From Palsa-504 sp963808615 (GTDB lineage Bacteria > Actinomycetota > Actinomycetes > Streptosporangiales > Streptosporangiaceae), in contig CAWEGV010000005.1 in assembly GCA_963808615.1 (NCBI GenBank), positions 496,001 to 560,000 of the forward strand: a stretch of DNA of 64,000 nucleotides, in the 5' to 3' direction. This document shows positions 37,265 to 45,854 of this stretch, piece by piece. The number at the start of each line of letters is the position of its first letter. Positions within the stretch are counted from its first letter, which is position 1. The position numbers were made by a program, and so were the translations under genes. A model generated the notes under the pieces. That model was not told the DNA's origin, did not search any database, and was given only the letters and a program-made list of their open reading frames with translations.

Positions 37265-38317
37265 ATGGTAGTAGTGATGGCGGCGGAGGCATCCGAAGCG
37301 GACATCGAAGGCGTCGTCGACCTGGTGCGCAGGGCCGGCGGCGACTCGTTCGTGAGTCGCGGGGTGTCCCGGACCATCGTCGGCCTGGTCGGCGACATTG
37401 ATCAGCTCGACACGCTGAACCTGCGCGGCATGCCCGGGGTGAGCGACGTCATGCGTATCACCGCGCCGTACAAGCTGGTGAGCCGCGAGCATCGTCGGGA
37501 ACGTTCGGTGATCAGGGTGGCTGGCGTTCCGATCGGCCCGGACACGCTGATCGTCATCGCCGGGCCGTGCGCGGTCGAGACGGCCGAGCAGACGCTGGCG
37601 TCTGCGCTGATGGCCAAGGCGGCTGGGGCCTCGCTGCTGCGCGGCGGCGCGTACAAGCCCCGCAGTTCGCCGTACGCGTTCCAGGGACTGGGTGAGACCG
37701 GGCTGAAGATCCTGGCCGACGTGCGCGCTGAGACCGGCCTGCCGATCGTGACCGAGGTGGTTGACCCGGGCGACGTGGGCCTGGTGGCCAGCTACGCGGA
37801 CATGCTCCAGATCGGCACCCGCAACATGCAGAACTTCCCGCTGCTGCAGGCGGTCGGCTCGGTGGGCAGGCCGGTCCTGCTCAAGCGCGGCATGAACGCC
37901 ACCATCGAGGAATGGCTGATGGCCGCCGAGTACATCGCCCAGCGCGGCAACCTGGACATCGTGCTGTGCGAGCGGGGCATCCGTACCTTCGAGACCGCGA
38001 CCAGGAACACCCTGGACATCAGCGCGGTCCCGGTGGCGCAGCGGCTTTCGCACCTGCCGGTGATCGTGGATCCCTCGCATTCCGGCGGACGCCGTGACCT
38101 GGTGGTGCCGCTCTCGCGGGCCGCGATCGCGGTCGGGGCCGACGGGATCATCGTGGACGTGCACCCGCAACCGGAAGCCGCCCTGTGCGATGGACCGCAA
38201 GCGCTGGTGGAGGACGACCTCCGCGAGCTGGCCAGCGTGGCCGCTCACCTGTCCCCGCTGGTCGGCCGGACCTTGACCCCTGCGCTCGCGGCCGCCCGCC
38301 AGCCCGTCCTGGCTTGA
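37265..38317 (+). CDS. aroF: 3-deoxy-7-phosphoheptulonate synthase (DAHP synthase, type I-beta)
   Basis: This is the first step of the shikimate pathway. The 350-residue protein has an N-terminal ferredoxin-like regulatory domain (about 1-70: VDLVRRAGGDSFVSRGVSRT, VSDVMRITAPYKLVSRE), as in Thermotoga and Bacillus enzymes. The barrel follows with IAGPCAVET, RGGAYKPRSSPYAFQGLG, DMLQIGTRNMQNFPLL, LLKRGMNAT and VDPSHSGGRRDLV. The added domain normally gives feedback inhibition by Tyr or Phe. ATG 37265 has GGAGG 7-8 bases upstream. Expression is probably set by the leader peptide and attenuator just before it. Confidence 0.94.
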   Translation: MVVVMAAEASEADIEGVVDLVRRAGGDSFVSRGVSRTIVGLVGDIDQLDTLNLRGMPGVSDVMRITAPYKLVSREHRRERSVIRVAGVPIGPDTLIVIAGPCAVETAEQTLASALMAKAAGASLLRGGAYKPRSSPYAFQGLGETGLKILADVRAETGLPIVTEVVDPGDVGLVASYADMLQIGTRNMQNFPLLQAVGSVGRPVLLKRGMNATIEEWLMAAEYIAQRGNLDIVLCERGIRTFETATRNTLDISAVPVAQRLSHLPVIVDPSHSGGRRDLVVPLSRAAIAVGADGIIVDVHPQPEAALCDGPQALVEDDLRELASVAAHLSPLVGRTLTPALAAARQPVLA

Positions 38318-38364
38318 GCCGGGGCGGACGCACGCACCACGGACCGTTCGGTATAAAAGGGGTT

Positions 38365-39597
38365 TTACTGGCGGTACTCCTGGGCGCTCAGAGCCAGTTC
38401 CTCGGCCAGGTCGGCGGCGTCGAGGCGGCCCTCGAGGCGGCGCAGGTCATCGATGCGGGCCCGGGTCTCCACACGGCGCGGGGTGAGCAGCGTGCAGCAG
38501 TCCTGGTCGGGCAGTTCGGAGATGGCCAGGGTGCGGATGCGGCGGGCCTCGGCCATGATCTCGGACTTGTCCCAGCCGATCAGCGGGCGCAAGATGGGCA
38601 GCTTCACGGCATCGTCGAGCGCGGTGAGGTTGGCCAGGGTCTGGCTGCTGACCTGGCCCAGCGAGTCGCCGGTGATCAGCGCGGTGCCGCTGAGCCTGCG
38701 GGCCAGGACCTCGCCGGTCTTGAGCATCAGCCGCCGCTGGGCCACGATCTGCAGCCGGTCCGCGCCGGAGGTGGCCAGGACCTGCTGCGCCTTGCCGAAC
38801 GGGACCACGAACAGCCGCGAGCCGCCCTGGAACCGGTCCAGCCCGCGGACCAGCGCATAGGCCTTATAGATCGATTCTGGGCCGGTCAGCGGCATGCCCG
38901 AGAAGTGCAAGAAGTAGCAGCGCAGGCCGCGCCGCATCATCCGGTACGCGGCCACCGGCGAGTCGATGCCGCCGGACATGAGCACGACGCCGCGGCCGCT
39001 CATCCCCACCGGCAGCCCGCCTTGTCCGGGCAGCTGATCGGTGAACACGAACACCTCGTCGCTGTCCACCTCGATGAATACCGTGGTGGCCGGGCGGGAC
39101 AGGTTGACCGCCAGCCCGTGCGCCTCCTGGATCTCCCGACCGACCAGCACGGCCAGCTGAGCGGAGGTCAGCGGGAAACGCTTGTCCCTGCGACGCGGCC
39201 GGACGGCGAAGGGCCCGGGTTTCTTCGCGGTCAGCGCCACCGCGGCGGCCACCACCGCCTCGGGCGTCTTGGCCACCCGGAGCGGCTGGGCCACCGTGAC
39301 GATACCGGGCACGTCGCGCACCCGCTCCGCGACCAGGTGCGCGGCTTCGGACCAGCCGGCCTCGCCGCGGCTTTCGCCGTCGGTCACGCGCAGCAGGATG
39401 ACTCCTTCGTGCTGCCGGATCTCGACCGGCACGCCGGTTTCGCGCACCGCGGCGCGGATATTGCCGTGCAGGATGTGCTCGAACTGCTGCCTGTTCCGTC
39501 CCTTGAGCACGATCTCGCCCAGCTTGAGCAGAACGCACGGCTCGTCCTGCGCGGTGGCCGGGCACGCCGAGGTCTCCGGGGACGGGATCTGGGGCAC
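38365..39597 (-). CDS. thiI: tRNA uracil 4-sulfurtransferase ThiI
   Basis: ThiI makes 4-thiouridine in tRNA and can supply sulfur for thiamine. The 410-residue protein has the N-terminal ferredoxin-like and THUMP domains (LLKLGEIVLKGRNRQQFE; EVDSDEVFVF) and the PP-loop VLMSGGIDSPVAAYRMMRRG. Also present are FGKAQQVLATSGADRLQIVAQRR-like AMP contacts, the substrate Cys in LPDQDCCTLLTP, and GDSLGQVSSQTL. The rhodanese domain is absent, as in many bacteria. GTG 39597 is chosen because GGGGA lies upstream and the extra 60 upstream residues show no homology. Confidence 0.9.
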   Translation of the reverse strand: MPQIPSPETSACPATAQDEPCVLLKLGEIVLKGRNRQQFEHILHGNIRAAVRETGVPVEIRQHEGVILLRVTDGESRGEAGWSEAAHLVAERVRDVPGIVTVAQPLRVAKTPEAVVAAAVALTAKKPGPFAVRPRRRDKRFPLTSAQLAVLVGREIQEAHGLAVNLSRPATTVFIEVDSDEVFVFTDQLPGQGGLPVGMSGRGVVLMSGGIDSPVAAYRMMRRGLRCYFLHFSGMPLTGPESIYKAYALVRGLDRFQGGSRLFVVPFGKAQQVLATSGADRLQIVAQRRLMLKTGEVLARRLSGTALITGDSLGQVSSQTLANLTALDDAVKLPILRPLIGWDKSEIMAEARRIRTLAISELPDQDCCTLLTPRRVETRARIDDLRRLEGRLDAADLAEELALSAQEYRQ

Positions 39598-39824
39598 TCC
39601 CCTAGTGTGCCAGCCCGGGTCCGTTCCCCGAACGGGTTGCGGCGGCCACGCGGTGCAGGCGCATTCCCGGGGCCAGCGCGTTCCTGAGGCCAGCGCGTTC
39701 CTGAGGCCAGCCAGAGGCGGGAATGGGGGGCTAGCCCCAATGTGCTCGGCGCGGCCGGGTCCTAGCGTGGGCGGCATCAGAAGGCGACGCCCTGAGGCGG
39801 CCGGAGACGAGCGGAAGGTAGAGC

Positions 39825-40199
39825 GTGAGCATCAGGGACGAAATCCAGGCCTCGGCGGCGGCGCACCGCGATCTCGGCTCGGGCTACGACTCGGCCGTGG
39901 CCGAGGGCCTCGTCGAGCGTATCGGCGAGGAGATCGACAGGCGGATCGATGCGCGGCTGTTCGGGCATCTGCAAGCTCCGGCGCCGCCACGGCGCCGCGA
40001 CCGGGCACCCGGCAGGCTCGGGGTGGCGCCGGTGTTCCTGGCCATCGGCTCGATGGGGCTGGCCATAGGGGCCACGGCCGCGGTGCTGCACCCGGGTGAC
40101 AACCCGCCGGGGACCATCACGGCCGGCCAGGAGGTGCTCGTCGCGCTGATCTGGATCGTCATCGCGGCGGTCAACATCGCCTACGCCCGGCGCAGCTGA
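39825..40199 (+). CDS. Small membrane protein of unknown function
   Basis: This 124-residue protein has an amphipathic N-terminal half (GLVERIGEEIDRRIDARLFGH), a basic Pro/Arg stretch, and two membrane helices (VAPVFLAIGSMGLAIGATAAVL; VLVALIWIVIAAVNIAYA). The arrangement recalls actinobacterial proteins with a short cytoplasmic N-terminus and a 2-helix hairpin, but I do not recognise a named family. The start is GTG 39825 with GGAAGG upstream. Confidence 0.65.
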   Translation: MSIRDEIQASAAAHRDLGSGYDSAVAEGLVERIGEEIDRRIDARLFGHLQAPAPPRRRDRAPGRLGVAPVFLAIGSMGLAIGATAAVLHPGDNPPGTITAGQEVLVALIWIVIAAVNIAYARRS

Positions 40200-40262
40200 C
40201 CAGTCCAGCAGGGGCTGACGGGCGGAGGCTAGCCCGAGCTCACGGCGTGGGCTCGGCCGGGA

Positions 40263-41060
40263 TCACGGTGCGGGCTCGGCCGGGAGGACACCGCACAGCA
40301 GGCGGTTATCACCGCGTTGCCACAGGATCCCGATCTCCGTGAAACCCGCCAGCTTGAGGGCCTCCATATGGGTAGCGAGCTGAGTGGACTCGGTGCCGTG
40401 GTGGCCGGCGTCGACGTAACGGCGCTTGCGCTCGGCGACGTGCTCGGCGAGCAGCGGATCGGCCGCCACGCCTTCCCACCAGGCATGCCAGCTCTCGGGA
40501 TGCCCGCCGGGAAAACGCCGGAGGTCCTCGCGGTGCCGCAGGGCCAGGTCGAGACGGGCCAAGGTGGGCGATTCCTTCTCGTCGAGGTTGAAGTGATCGC
40601 CGTTGAGCAGCAGGCCACCCGGACGCAGGACGGTGGCGAGCTCGGCGTACACGGCGCGCAGGTCCGGCTCGTACAGCCAGTGCAGCGCGGTCGTGCTCAC
40701 CGCGGCGTCCGCGGGGCGGGCCAGGCCCAGCTGCCCGGACCAGCCGGGAACGCGCAAGTCCAGGTCGAGGAGGCGGAGGCCAGGCCGGCCGGAGTACGCC
40801 GCTTGGCCCAGCGTCAGCGACACGGGGTCGGCATCGATGCCGATGACCGTGGCGCCCGGCAGCCGGTCGAGCAGGCGGACGGCCAGCGAGCCTGGGCCGC
40901 AGCCCAGGTCCAGGACCAGTGGGTCCGGCCGCCCGGCGCCCTCCTCGACCGTGTCGATCAGAGCGGTAAACCTGTCCTCGCGGTCCGGCAGGGACTCCTC
41001 CTGCTGCCGATCCCAGCGGTCGATCCAGTCCCGTGCGGTGTCGCGGTCGAGTTCCGGCAC
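40263..41060 (-). CDS. Class I SAM-dependent methyltransferase
   Basis: This 265-residue protein has the Methyltransf_25-type core: motif I LVLDLGCGPGSLAVRLLDRL, motif II VIGIDADPVSL, motif III AAVSTTALHWLYEPDL and post-III LRPGGLLLNGDHF. The substrate is unknown. There is no operon partner on the same strand within 300 bp. Confidence 0.8.
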   Translation of the reverse strand: MPELDRDTARDWIDRWDRQQEESLPDREDRFTALIDTVEEGAGRPDPLVLDLGCGPGSLAVRLLDRLPGATVIGIDADPVSLTLGQAAYSGRPGLRLLDLDLRVPGWSGQLGLARPADAAVSTTALHWLYEPDLRAVYAELATVLRPGGLLLNGDHFNLDEKESPTLARLDLALRHREDLRRFPGGHPESWHAWWEGVAADPLLAEHVAERKRRYVDAGHHGTESTQLATHMEALKLAGFTEIGILWQRGDNRLLCGVLPAEPAP

Positions 41061-41142
41061 GTCGTGTCTCCCTGGTCAGATGCGGTCGGTGCCAGCCGTT
41101 ACTAGCTAAACTTCCTTTGATAGTGACAAACTAGGTGCCGAG

Positions 41143-41382
41143 GTGTACTTCCACGCCGCCGACAACTCCTTGCCGAACGGATGGGCGGCCGGCTGCGCGA
41201 CCGGCCTGGCGGTGGTCCTCGGCGGTGACCTGTACGACCGGCTCGGCGTCTGCACTGCACCCAGGTGCGACCGGGTGTATGTGGACACCTCGCGCAACGG
41301 TACCCGGCGGTACTGTTCCACGTCGTGCCAGAACCGGGTCAAGACCGCCGCCTTCCGGGCCCGCTCGGCCTGTCCCTGCTGA
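41143..41382 (+). pseudogene. CGNR zinc-finger protein remnant
   Basis: The 79 residues equal only the C-terminal part of CGNR/ABATE-type regulators: FAAG-like WAAGCATGLAVVL, then the zinc motif LGVCTAPRCDRVYVDTSRNGTRRYCSTSCQNRVKTAAFRAR (CxxxxC and CxxxC). The usual 100-residue ABATE domain is missing, since a stop lies at 41107-41109 and nothing upstream matches. It may be a truncated gene or a small free-standing zinc ribbon; I favour truncation. Confidence 0.55.
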
Positions 41383-41432
41383 GGTGCACACTAGAAGGGT
41401 CCCCGGGGGTTCGGGCTGAATCGGAGAAGGTC

Positions 41433-42254
41433 ATGTTCGAGCGGTTCACCAACCAGTCGCGACAAGCCGTGGTCCTGGCCCAGGAAGAGGCGCGCGAACT
41501 CCACCACAGCTTCATCGGCACCGAGCATCTGCTGCTGGGGATGCTGCGCGAGGGCACGGGCTCGGCCGCGCGGGCGCTGACGTCGATGGACGTGACCCTG
41601 GATGCTGCCCGGCAGGCAGTGGAAGCCAGCGTCGGGCGGGGCAAGCATCAGCCATCGGGGCACATCCCGTTCACGCCCCGGGCCAAGAAGGCCCTGGAAC
41701 TGGCCCTGCGCGAGTCCTTGCAGCTCGGCCAGAACTACATCGGGTCCGGGCACGTCCTGCTGGGGCTGATCACGCAGGGCGACGACGTGGCCATCGGGAT
41801 CCTGGGACACCTGCACGCGGACGTGACCGACCTCCGCGCCCGGGCGATACGGGAACTAGCCGATGACCCGGAGCAACAAGAGGCCGTCGTGGCCAGGGTC
41901 AGGCCCGCACGGCTGGCGACCACGCTACGGCTGCCGGCTGAGGTCCGGAACTTGCTGGAGGCGATCGAGGCCCGGCTGAGCGCGATCGAGCGGCGTCTGG
42001 ACATTGACCGCGGTATCCCGGGCAACCTGCGCAGCCTCGACGAGCGGATCGCGGCCGTGCGCCGGGGCAAGGATGCCGCCATCGACGCCCGCGATTTCGG
42101 TAAGGCGGCGGCGCTGCGCGACGCGGAGCGTGACCTGCTCGCGCAGCGTACGCGGGTCATGGCGGAGATGGAGACTGGCGAAGGGACGGGCACGGAGGGA
42201 CCCCAGGTAACGGGCACGGAGGGACCCCAGGGAACGGCACAGAAGGCCCCCTAG
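41433..42254 (+). CDS. Orphan Clp N-terminal domain protein with UVR-like motif
   Basis: This 273-residue protein has two Clp-N repeats (MFERFTNQSRQAVVLAQEEARELHHSFIGTEHLLLGML; FTPRAKKALELALRESLQLGQNYIGSGHVLLGLI) but no AAA+ ATPase domain. The C-terminal half has a helical linker and a UVR-like segment (DERIAAVRRGKDAAIDARDFGKAAALRDAERDLLAQR). It could bind Clp substrates or the ClpC adaptor surface without unfolding activity. The tail has a 24-bp direct repeat (GTEGPQ motifs). ATG 41433 follows GGAGAAGG. Confidence 0.8.
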   Translation: MFERFTNQSRQAVVLAQEEARELHHSFIGTEHLLLGMLREGTGSAARALTSMDVTLDAARQAVEASVGRGKHQPSGHIPFTPRAKKALELALRESLQLGQNYIGSGHVLLGLITQGDDVAIGILGHLHADVTDLRARAIRELADDPEQQEAVVARVRPARLATTLRLPAEVRNLLEAIEARLSAIERRLDIDRGIPGNLRSLDERIAAVRRGKDAAIDARDFGKAAALRDAERDLLAQRTRVMAEMETGEGTGTEGPQVTGTEGPQGTAQKAP

Positions 42255-42275
42255 GGAACGGCGCAGGGGTGCAGG

Positions 42276-42362
42276 TCAATTTTGTAGGTGAGCAAGATCG
42301 TTTAGCCTGCTGGCCTGGTCAGGCGGCGGGTGTCTGGTTGTGCGGTGGGTACCAGATCCGGA
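42276..42362 (-). pseudogene. ISKra4 3'-end remnant
   Basis: The plus strand at 42276-42362 matches 43213-43300, the 3' end of the ISKra4 element, over nearly all its length (GATCGTTTAGC, GGTCAGGCGGCGGGTGTCTGG). Both encode the transposase end THRTTRHPPPDQ on the minus strand. It is therefore a leftover of a second copy, directly beside the erm gene. Confidence 0.8.
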
Positions 42363-42406
42363 GGGGCGTACCCGGTTGCGCGATCGGCACCCTCTGCCAG
42401 CCGCGC

Positions 42407-42925
42407 TCATCTGCGGCGGCGGACGACGAGCACCGCGGAGTCCACGTGCGGCGGCGGCAGGAACGCGCGTCGCGGCAGCGTGAGGCCGGCGGTCAGGCTG
42501 AACCTTCGCGCGGCACCAGAAGCGTACTTGCGCACCACGGCACGCTGCAGCACGAGATCGGCCGCGACCAGCCTGCTGCCGGGCGCCAGCAGCGTCCGCA
42601 GCAGACTGGACGAAATCCCGTACGGCGGGTTCGCTACCACCCGGAACGGCCGGCCGGGCAACCAGATCGAGGCGGCGTCCGCGTGCACCACGGTGATGCC
42701 GGGGAACCGCTCGCGAAGGACGCCGGCCCGCCGCGGGTTCAACTCGACCGCGACCACCCGCGCCCCCGCCCGCACCAGATGTGCGGTCAGAGCCCCTTCG
42801 CCGGCCCCGATGTCGAGCACGAGCTCGCCGGGCCGCACCCCGGCGGCGGCGACCACCCGCGCCGCCCATTCGTCAGCGAGCCGGTGCCAGCCCCATGCCC
42901 GGCGCGACCGCCCGGAGGCGGGCAC
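42407..42925 (-). CDS. Erm(37)-like 23S rRNA adenine-N6 methyltransferase (macrolide resistance)
   Basis: This 172-residue rRNA adenine methyltransferase closely resembles the short mycobacterial Erm(37): start GRSRRAWGWHRL, SAM motif LVLDIGAGEGALTAHLVRAGA, acidic loop VVAVELNPRR, FPGITVVHADAAS, the catalytic motif IV VVANPPYGISSSLL, and LPRRAFLPPPHVDSAVLVV at the end. Like Erm(37) it lacks the C-terminal helical domain of longer Erm proteins. It should methylate the A2058 region of 23S rRNA and reduce macrolide-lincosamide binding. It starts at GTG 42925. ISKra4 remnants flank it on both sides, suggesting past mobilisation. Confidence 0.88.
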   Translation of the reverse strand: MPASGRSRRAWGWHRLADEWAARVVAAAGVRPGELVLDIGAGEGALTAHLVRAGARVVAVELNPRRAGVLRERFPGITVVHADAASIWLPGRPFRVVANPPYGISSSLLRTLLAPGSRLVAADLVLQRAVVRKYASGAARRFSLTAGLTLPRRAFLPPPHVDSAVLVVRRRR

Positions 42926-42959
42926 GACGGACCATCACCGTGTAGATACCCACGCGCCG

Positions 42960-42989
42960 ACCGTAGCCCGCCACGGCCTCGGCCATCAA
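42960..42989 (-). promoter_or_regulatory. Candidate promoter of the erm-like gene
   Basis: On the minus strand TTGATG (42984-42989), 18-bp spacer, TACGGT (42960-42965). The start would be about 30 bp before the GTG. The stretch before it (AAACGAATTGATGG) is slightly AT-rich but no clear WhiB7 element is seen. Confidence 0.4.
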
Positions 42990-43190
42990 TTCGTTTTCCC
43001 GGGACCGCGCGCCGCCTGCGGTTCGCCCGCCAGCTGGAATTCGTGCTCTTGGACCCGCAAAGGCGAATGGCTCGCCGGCCGCCGCGAAGACCTGATGGGC
43101 ATCGGCATAGCCGCGAGCTCGCGCGCCCAGGTGCCTGCAGTCCAGCCCGGGCTACGCGTGCATATGCCCTCGGCCCACGGATGCGTCGCA
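42985..43190 (+). pseudogene. ISKra4 transposase internal fragment, opposite orientation
   Basis: The DNA encodes FARQLEFVL, then in the next frame WLAGRREDLMGIG. These match RQLEFML...WLAARLEDLDYGDI of the ISKra4 transposase at 43251-44600 but lie on the plus strand. Frameshifted and without ends, it is a remnant of yet another copy. Confidence 0.72.
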
Positions 43191-43253
43191 CACCCGCGGG
43201 TGTGCGTCATTTGTTGTGGGTGACCAAGATCGTTTAGCGGGTCCTCCTGGTCA

Positions 43254-44640
43254 GGCGGCGGGTGTCTGGTGGTGCGGTGTGTTCCAGATGCGGTCTTCGG
43301 GCCTGCTGGCCTGCTGGCAGCGGAGGGTGGTGATGGCGGCGGCGCCCATGATGGTCCAGCGCATGCCGGACAGTTTGAGGCGCTGCCCGATGACCGCCTT
43401 GCAGCCGGATTCGACGACACCGGAGCCGACGAACAGGCCGCGGGAGCGGAACCAGTGGTAGCGCATGCGGTGGGCGTTGTGCTCGAAGTAGCCCAGGGCG
43501 GTGCCGAGCTCGTCTTTCTTGATGCCTTCGAGGGGGAGACGCGGGCGGAGCGGCAGATGCCGTCGATATCGCCGTAGTCCAGGTCTTCGAGGCGGGCGGC
43601 GAGCCATCCGTCCTTGCGGTCGCCGAGCATGAATTCCAGCTGGCGGGTGAGGTCGTACAGGTGCTCGCGGGCGTGGAACAGGTCCACGATCTGGGTTGCT
43701 TCCGGGAACTTGCCCGTCGCGATGTTCCAGATCCAGGCGGCGCCGTCGCCGAGGATGGTCAGCTGCCGGACGTGGTCCGCGCCGCGGCGGATGCCTTCTG
43801 CTTTCACCATGTCGCCGAACACCGAAGCGGGCCCGAAGGTGGCGATGTAGCTGGAGGAGTCCCGGTCCCGGACCGGGTATCCCTTCTCGTCGATGTCGTC
43901 CTGGGTGAAGAACACGCCGAGCTTGACCTCGCGGGTGCGGGCCCGGCCGTCCTCGCCGTTGCCCTCGCGGCCGGCGGTTTCCTTCGCGGTATGGTCACGC
44001 CGGTGCCGTCGATCGCGCCGTAGAGCATGTCCGCGAGCGGGGACGGCGGCAGCGGCACGATCTTCCGGCTGGCGATCAGCGCGGCGCGGTCCCGGATGGC
44101 GGCGGACTGCGCGGTGCCGCTGGCCTCGGCGGCCCGTTCCACCCGCTTGACAGTCAGCGGCACCCCGGCCAGGTCCTCCAGCAGCCCGGCGGCCTTCGCG
44201 AACGGCCCGGCCGCCGCGGCCTTGCCGGTCATCGCGGCCAGTCCCGGGGACAGGGACGAGCCGTCCACGCCCAGCTCGGCGTCGCGGGGCGCGAACCCGT
44301 GCTTGCATTCCGCGCAGTGATACCAGGCGCGGTTCACGGTGACCGGCCCGAGGACCGTGTCGAACGTTTTGTCCCTGTAATCGGCGAATTCCGCCTCGTG
44401 CCCGTTCCCGCAAGGCACCCGCGGGCCGCGGTGCCCCGGTCGGCGGCCAGCAGCTGCCCCAGCATGCTGCCGCCCAGGCGCAGGAGCCCGGCCCGGATCA
44501 CAGTCTCGCCGGCGTCCAGCCCGCCATCGCAGCCCAGCGAGCGGGCGGCTTCCGCGGCCAGCCGTGCTATCTCGGCGGACTTCTCTTCCGCGAGCGCGGT
44601 GAAGAGCCCTCCTTTTCGCCCTCCGGCACAGAGGGCGCCT
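43254..44640 (-). pseudogene. ISKra4-family transposase with several frameshifts
   Basis: Pieces of one transposase lie in successive frames. They are AEIARLAAEAARSLGCDGGLDAGETVIRAG to about 44420; PCGNGHEAEFADYRDKTFDTVLGPVTVNRAWYHC to about 44000; GEDGRARTREVKLGVFFTQDDID through WIWNIATGKFPEATQIVDLFHAREH to about 43540; then LEGIKKDELGTALGYFEHNAHRMRYHWF to the end THHQTPAA. At least three frameshifts make it non-functional. Confidence 0.85.
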
Positions 44641-44983
44641 CCGTTCCGCCGGCCGGCCGGGCCTCGCAGATCTTCTCGTTGACCTCGATGATCTGCTCGC
44701 TGATCTCCTCGAACTCGGTGTGCCGGGCCACCTCCCGGCGGACCTTGCCGACCTCCGCCGGCGCCAGCTGCCGCCCGGTTGTCTTCCGGCGCCCGGCCGA
44801 CCGGGTCCACAGGAACCGCGGCCCGTGCCCGAGATGATCCGGGGCCGCGCACGCGCAGTCCGGCTTCCCGCACTTGCGGTAGTTCTCGCTCACCGATCCC
44901 CGCCGGAAGTCGCCCACCGCCGCCAGCTGCGCATACAGCCGGTCCCGCAAGGCCTCCAGCTCCGGAAGCGACGGTTCGGTCAT
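44567..44983 (-). CDS. DUF6788-type accessory protein of the ISKra4 element
   Basis: This protein of about 138 residues has MTEPSLPELEALRDRLYAQL and the Cys motif YRKCGKPDCACAAPDHLGHGPRFLW, which looks like a small zinc-binding unit, followed by a charged helix (VRREVARHTEFEEISEQIIEVNEKI). The family regularly precedes ISKra4 transposases. Its C-terminus runs into the transposase start in another frame. Its role is unknown. Confidence 0.65.
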   Translation of the reverse strand: MTEPSLPELEALRDRLYAQLAAVGDFRRGSVSENYRKCGKPDCACAAPDHLGHGPRFLWTRSAGRRKTTGRQLAPAEVGKVRREVARHTEFEEISEQIIEVNEKICEARPAGGTEAPSVPEGEKEGSSPRSRKRSPPR

Positions 44984-45126
44984 GGGCACCTCTTCGTCTG
45001 ATTGTTACCGTCACAACCAGACTGCCATCATAACCAGCCCAAACGTGGGATCCCCACGAATGTGTCGCACACCCACGGCGCAGAGGGGCCCCGGGAAATG
45101 TCGTACCCCCCTCGTAATGTGGCGGC

Positions 45127-45714
45127 ATGTACCAACCACGGAAACGCCGCACCAACTCTCCGGAACAGCAGTGCGGGTGCGCCGAATGTGACGCGCTGGC
45201 CGAAGGGGTCAACCTCAGCCCGGAGGCCTGCATGCAGGCCATCGCCGCTGACATCCGGGCGGTCGGCTGGTCGGTGTCCGCCGTGCTCGGCGACGAGGTC
45301 GCGCCGCCCTGGGCATACACCGTCGGGCTGTGGCTCAGCCACCAGGGCCCGGAGCTGACGATGTTCGGCCTGCCCGTCGAGCACCTGACGACCATCTTGA
45401 ACTCAATGGGCGACCGGATGGCCAGCGGCGCGCTGATCGAAGCCGGGGACCGCGCTGACGGGATCTGCCCGTGCTCCCTCGCGATCCGTCCCGTCCATGC
45501 AAGCTGGCGGACGACCAGCCTGTTCGCGATCTCGGACCGGTATTATGGTTACGTCAGGCCGGCCTGCCTGCAGGTGGTCTGGCCCGATCGGAGGGGTCGC
45601 TATCCGGGGGACCGTGGCTTCCAGGCCCGGTACGAGGGCAGGCAGCCGATGCTATGGCTGCCCCGCGAGGATCACCCTCCTGGCGTGTGGACCCGCATCG
45701 ACCAACTGCCCTGA
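45127..45714 (+). CDS. DUF4262 domain-containing protein
   Basis: This 195-residue protein contains the DUF4262 core: the start IAADIRAVGWSVSAVLGDEVAPPWAYTVGLWLSHQGPELTMFGLP and the end VWPDRRGRYPGDRGF. It has an N-terminal Cys-containing extension (CGCAECDALAEG). Function is unknown. The GC-rich tandem GGCCTGGCCC units after it (45716-45750) are short repeats. Confidence 0.75.
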   Translation: MYQPRKRRTNSPEQQCGCAECDALAEGVNLSPEACMQAIAADIRAVGWSVSAVLGDEVAPPWAYTVGLWLSHQGPELTMFGLPVEHLTTILNSMGDRMASGALIEAGDRADGICPCSLAIRPVHASWRTTSLFAISDRYYGYVRPACLQVVWPDRRGRYPGDRGFQARYEGRQPMLWLPREDHPPGVWTRIDQLP

Positions 45715-45854
45715 CCCGGCCTGGCCTGGCCCGGCCTGGCCCGGCACCATGTCAGCTGGGAAAACACGTTGCCGCCTGGCCGAGCGGCGGTTACCGTCAG
45801 ACAGCTGGGGACGTCAGGCCGGATCGGCCGGCCGAGAACGGGAAGGATGGACCG

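Larger units (their letters stand above)
43196..45076 (-). mobile_element. ISKra4-family element, inactive
   Basis: The element holds a DUF6788-type first gene (44567-44983) and a frameshifted ISKra4 transposase. The likely ends are imperfect inverted repeats: G-C-GGGTGTGCG at 43196 reading inward, and its counterpart GTGGGTGTGCG read from 45076 inward, each followed by GTGGG. Boundaries are approximate and no target duplication is seen. The left end forms an 18-bp perfect palindrome GCACACCCGCGGGTGTGC (43188-43205) with the flank. Confidence 0.7.

Noticed and set aside
38185..39687. A 500-codon frame opposite thiI
   Set aside because: Shadow of thiI with low-complexity His/Arg/Gly content.
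42926..42959. A possible leader peptide before the erm-like gene
   Set aside because: A frame exists but overlaps the erm start and lacks a ribosome binding site and the typical stalling motif; no attenuator stems were evident.
42986..44413. One long 475-codon frame as an intact transposase
   Set aside because: Only its middle third matches ISKra4; the start and end of the transposase are in other frames, so it is a broken gene.
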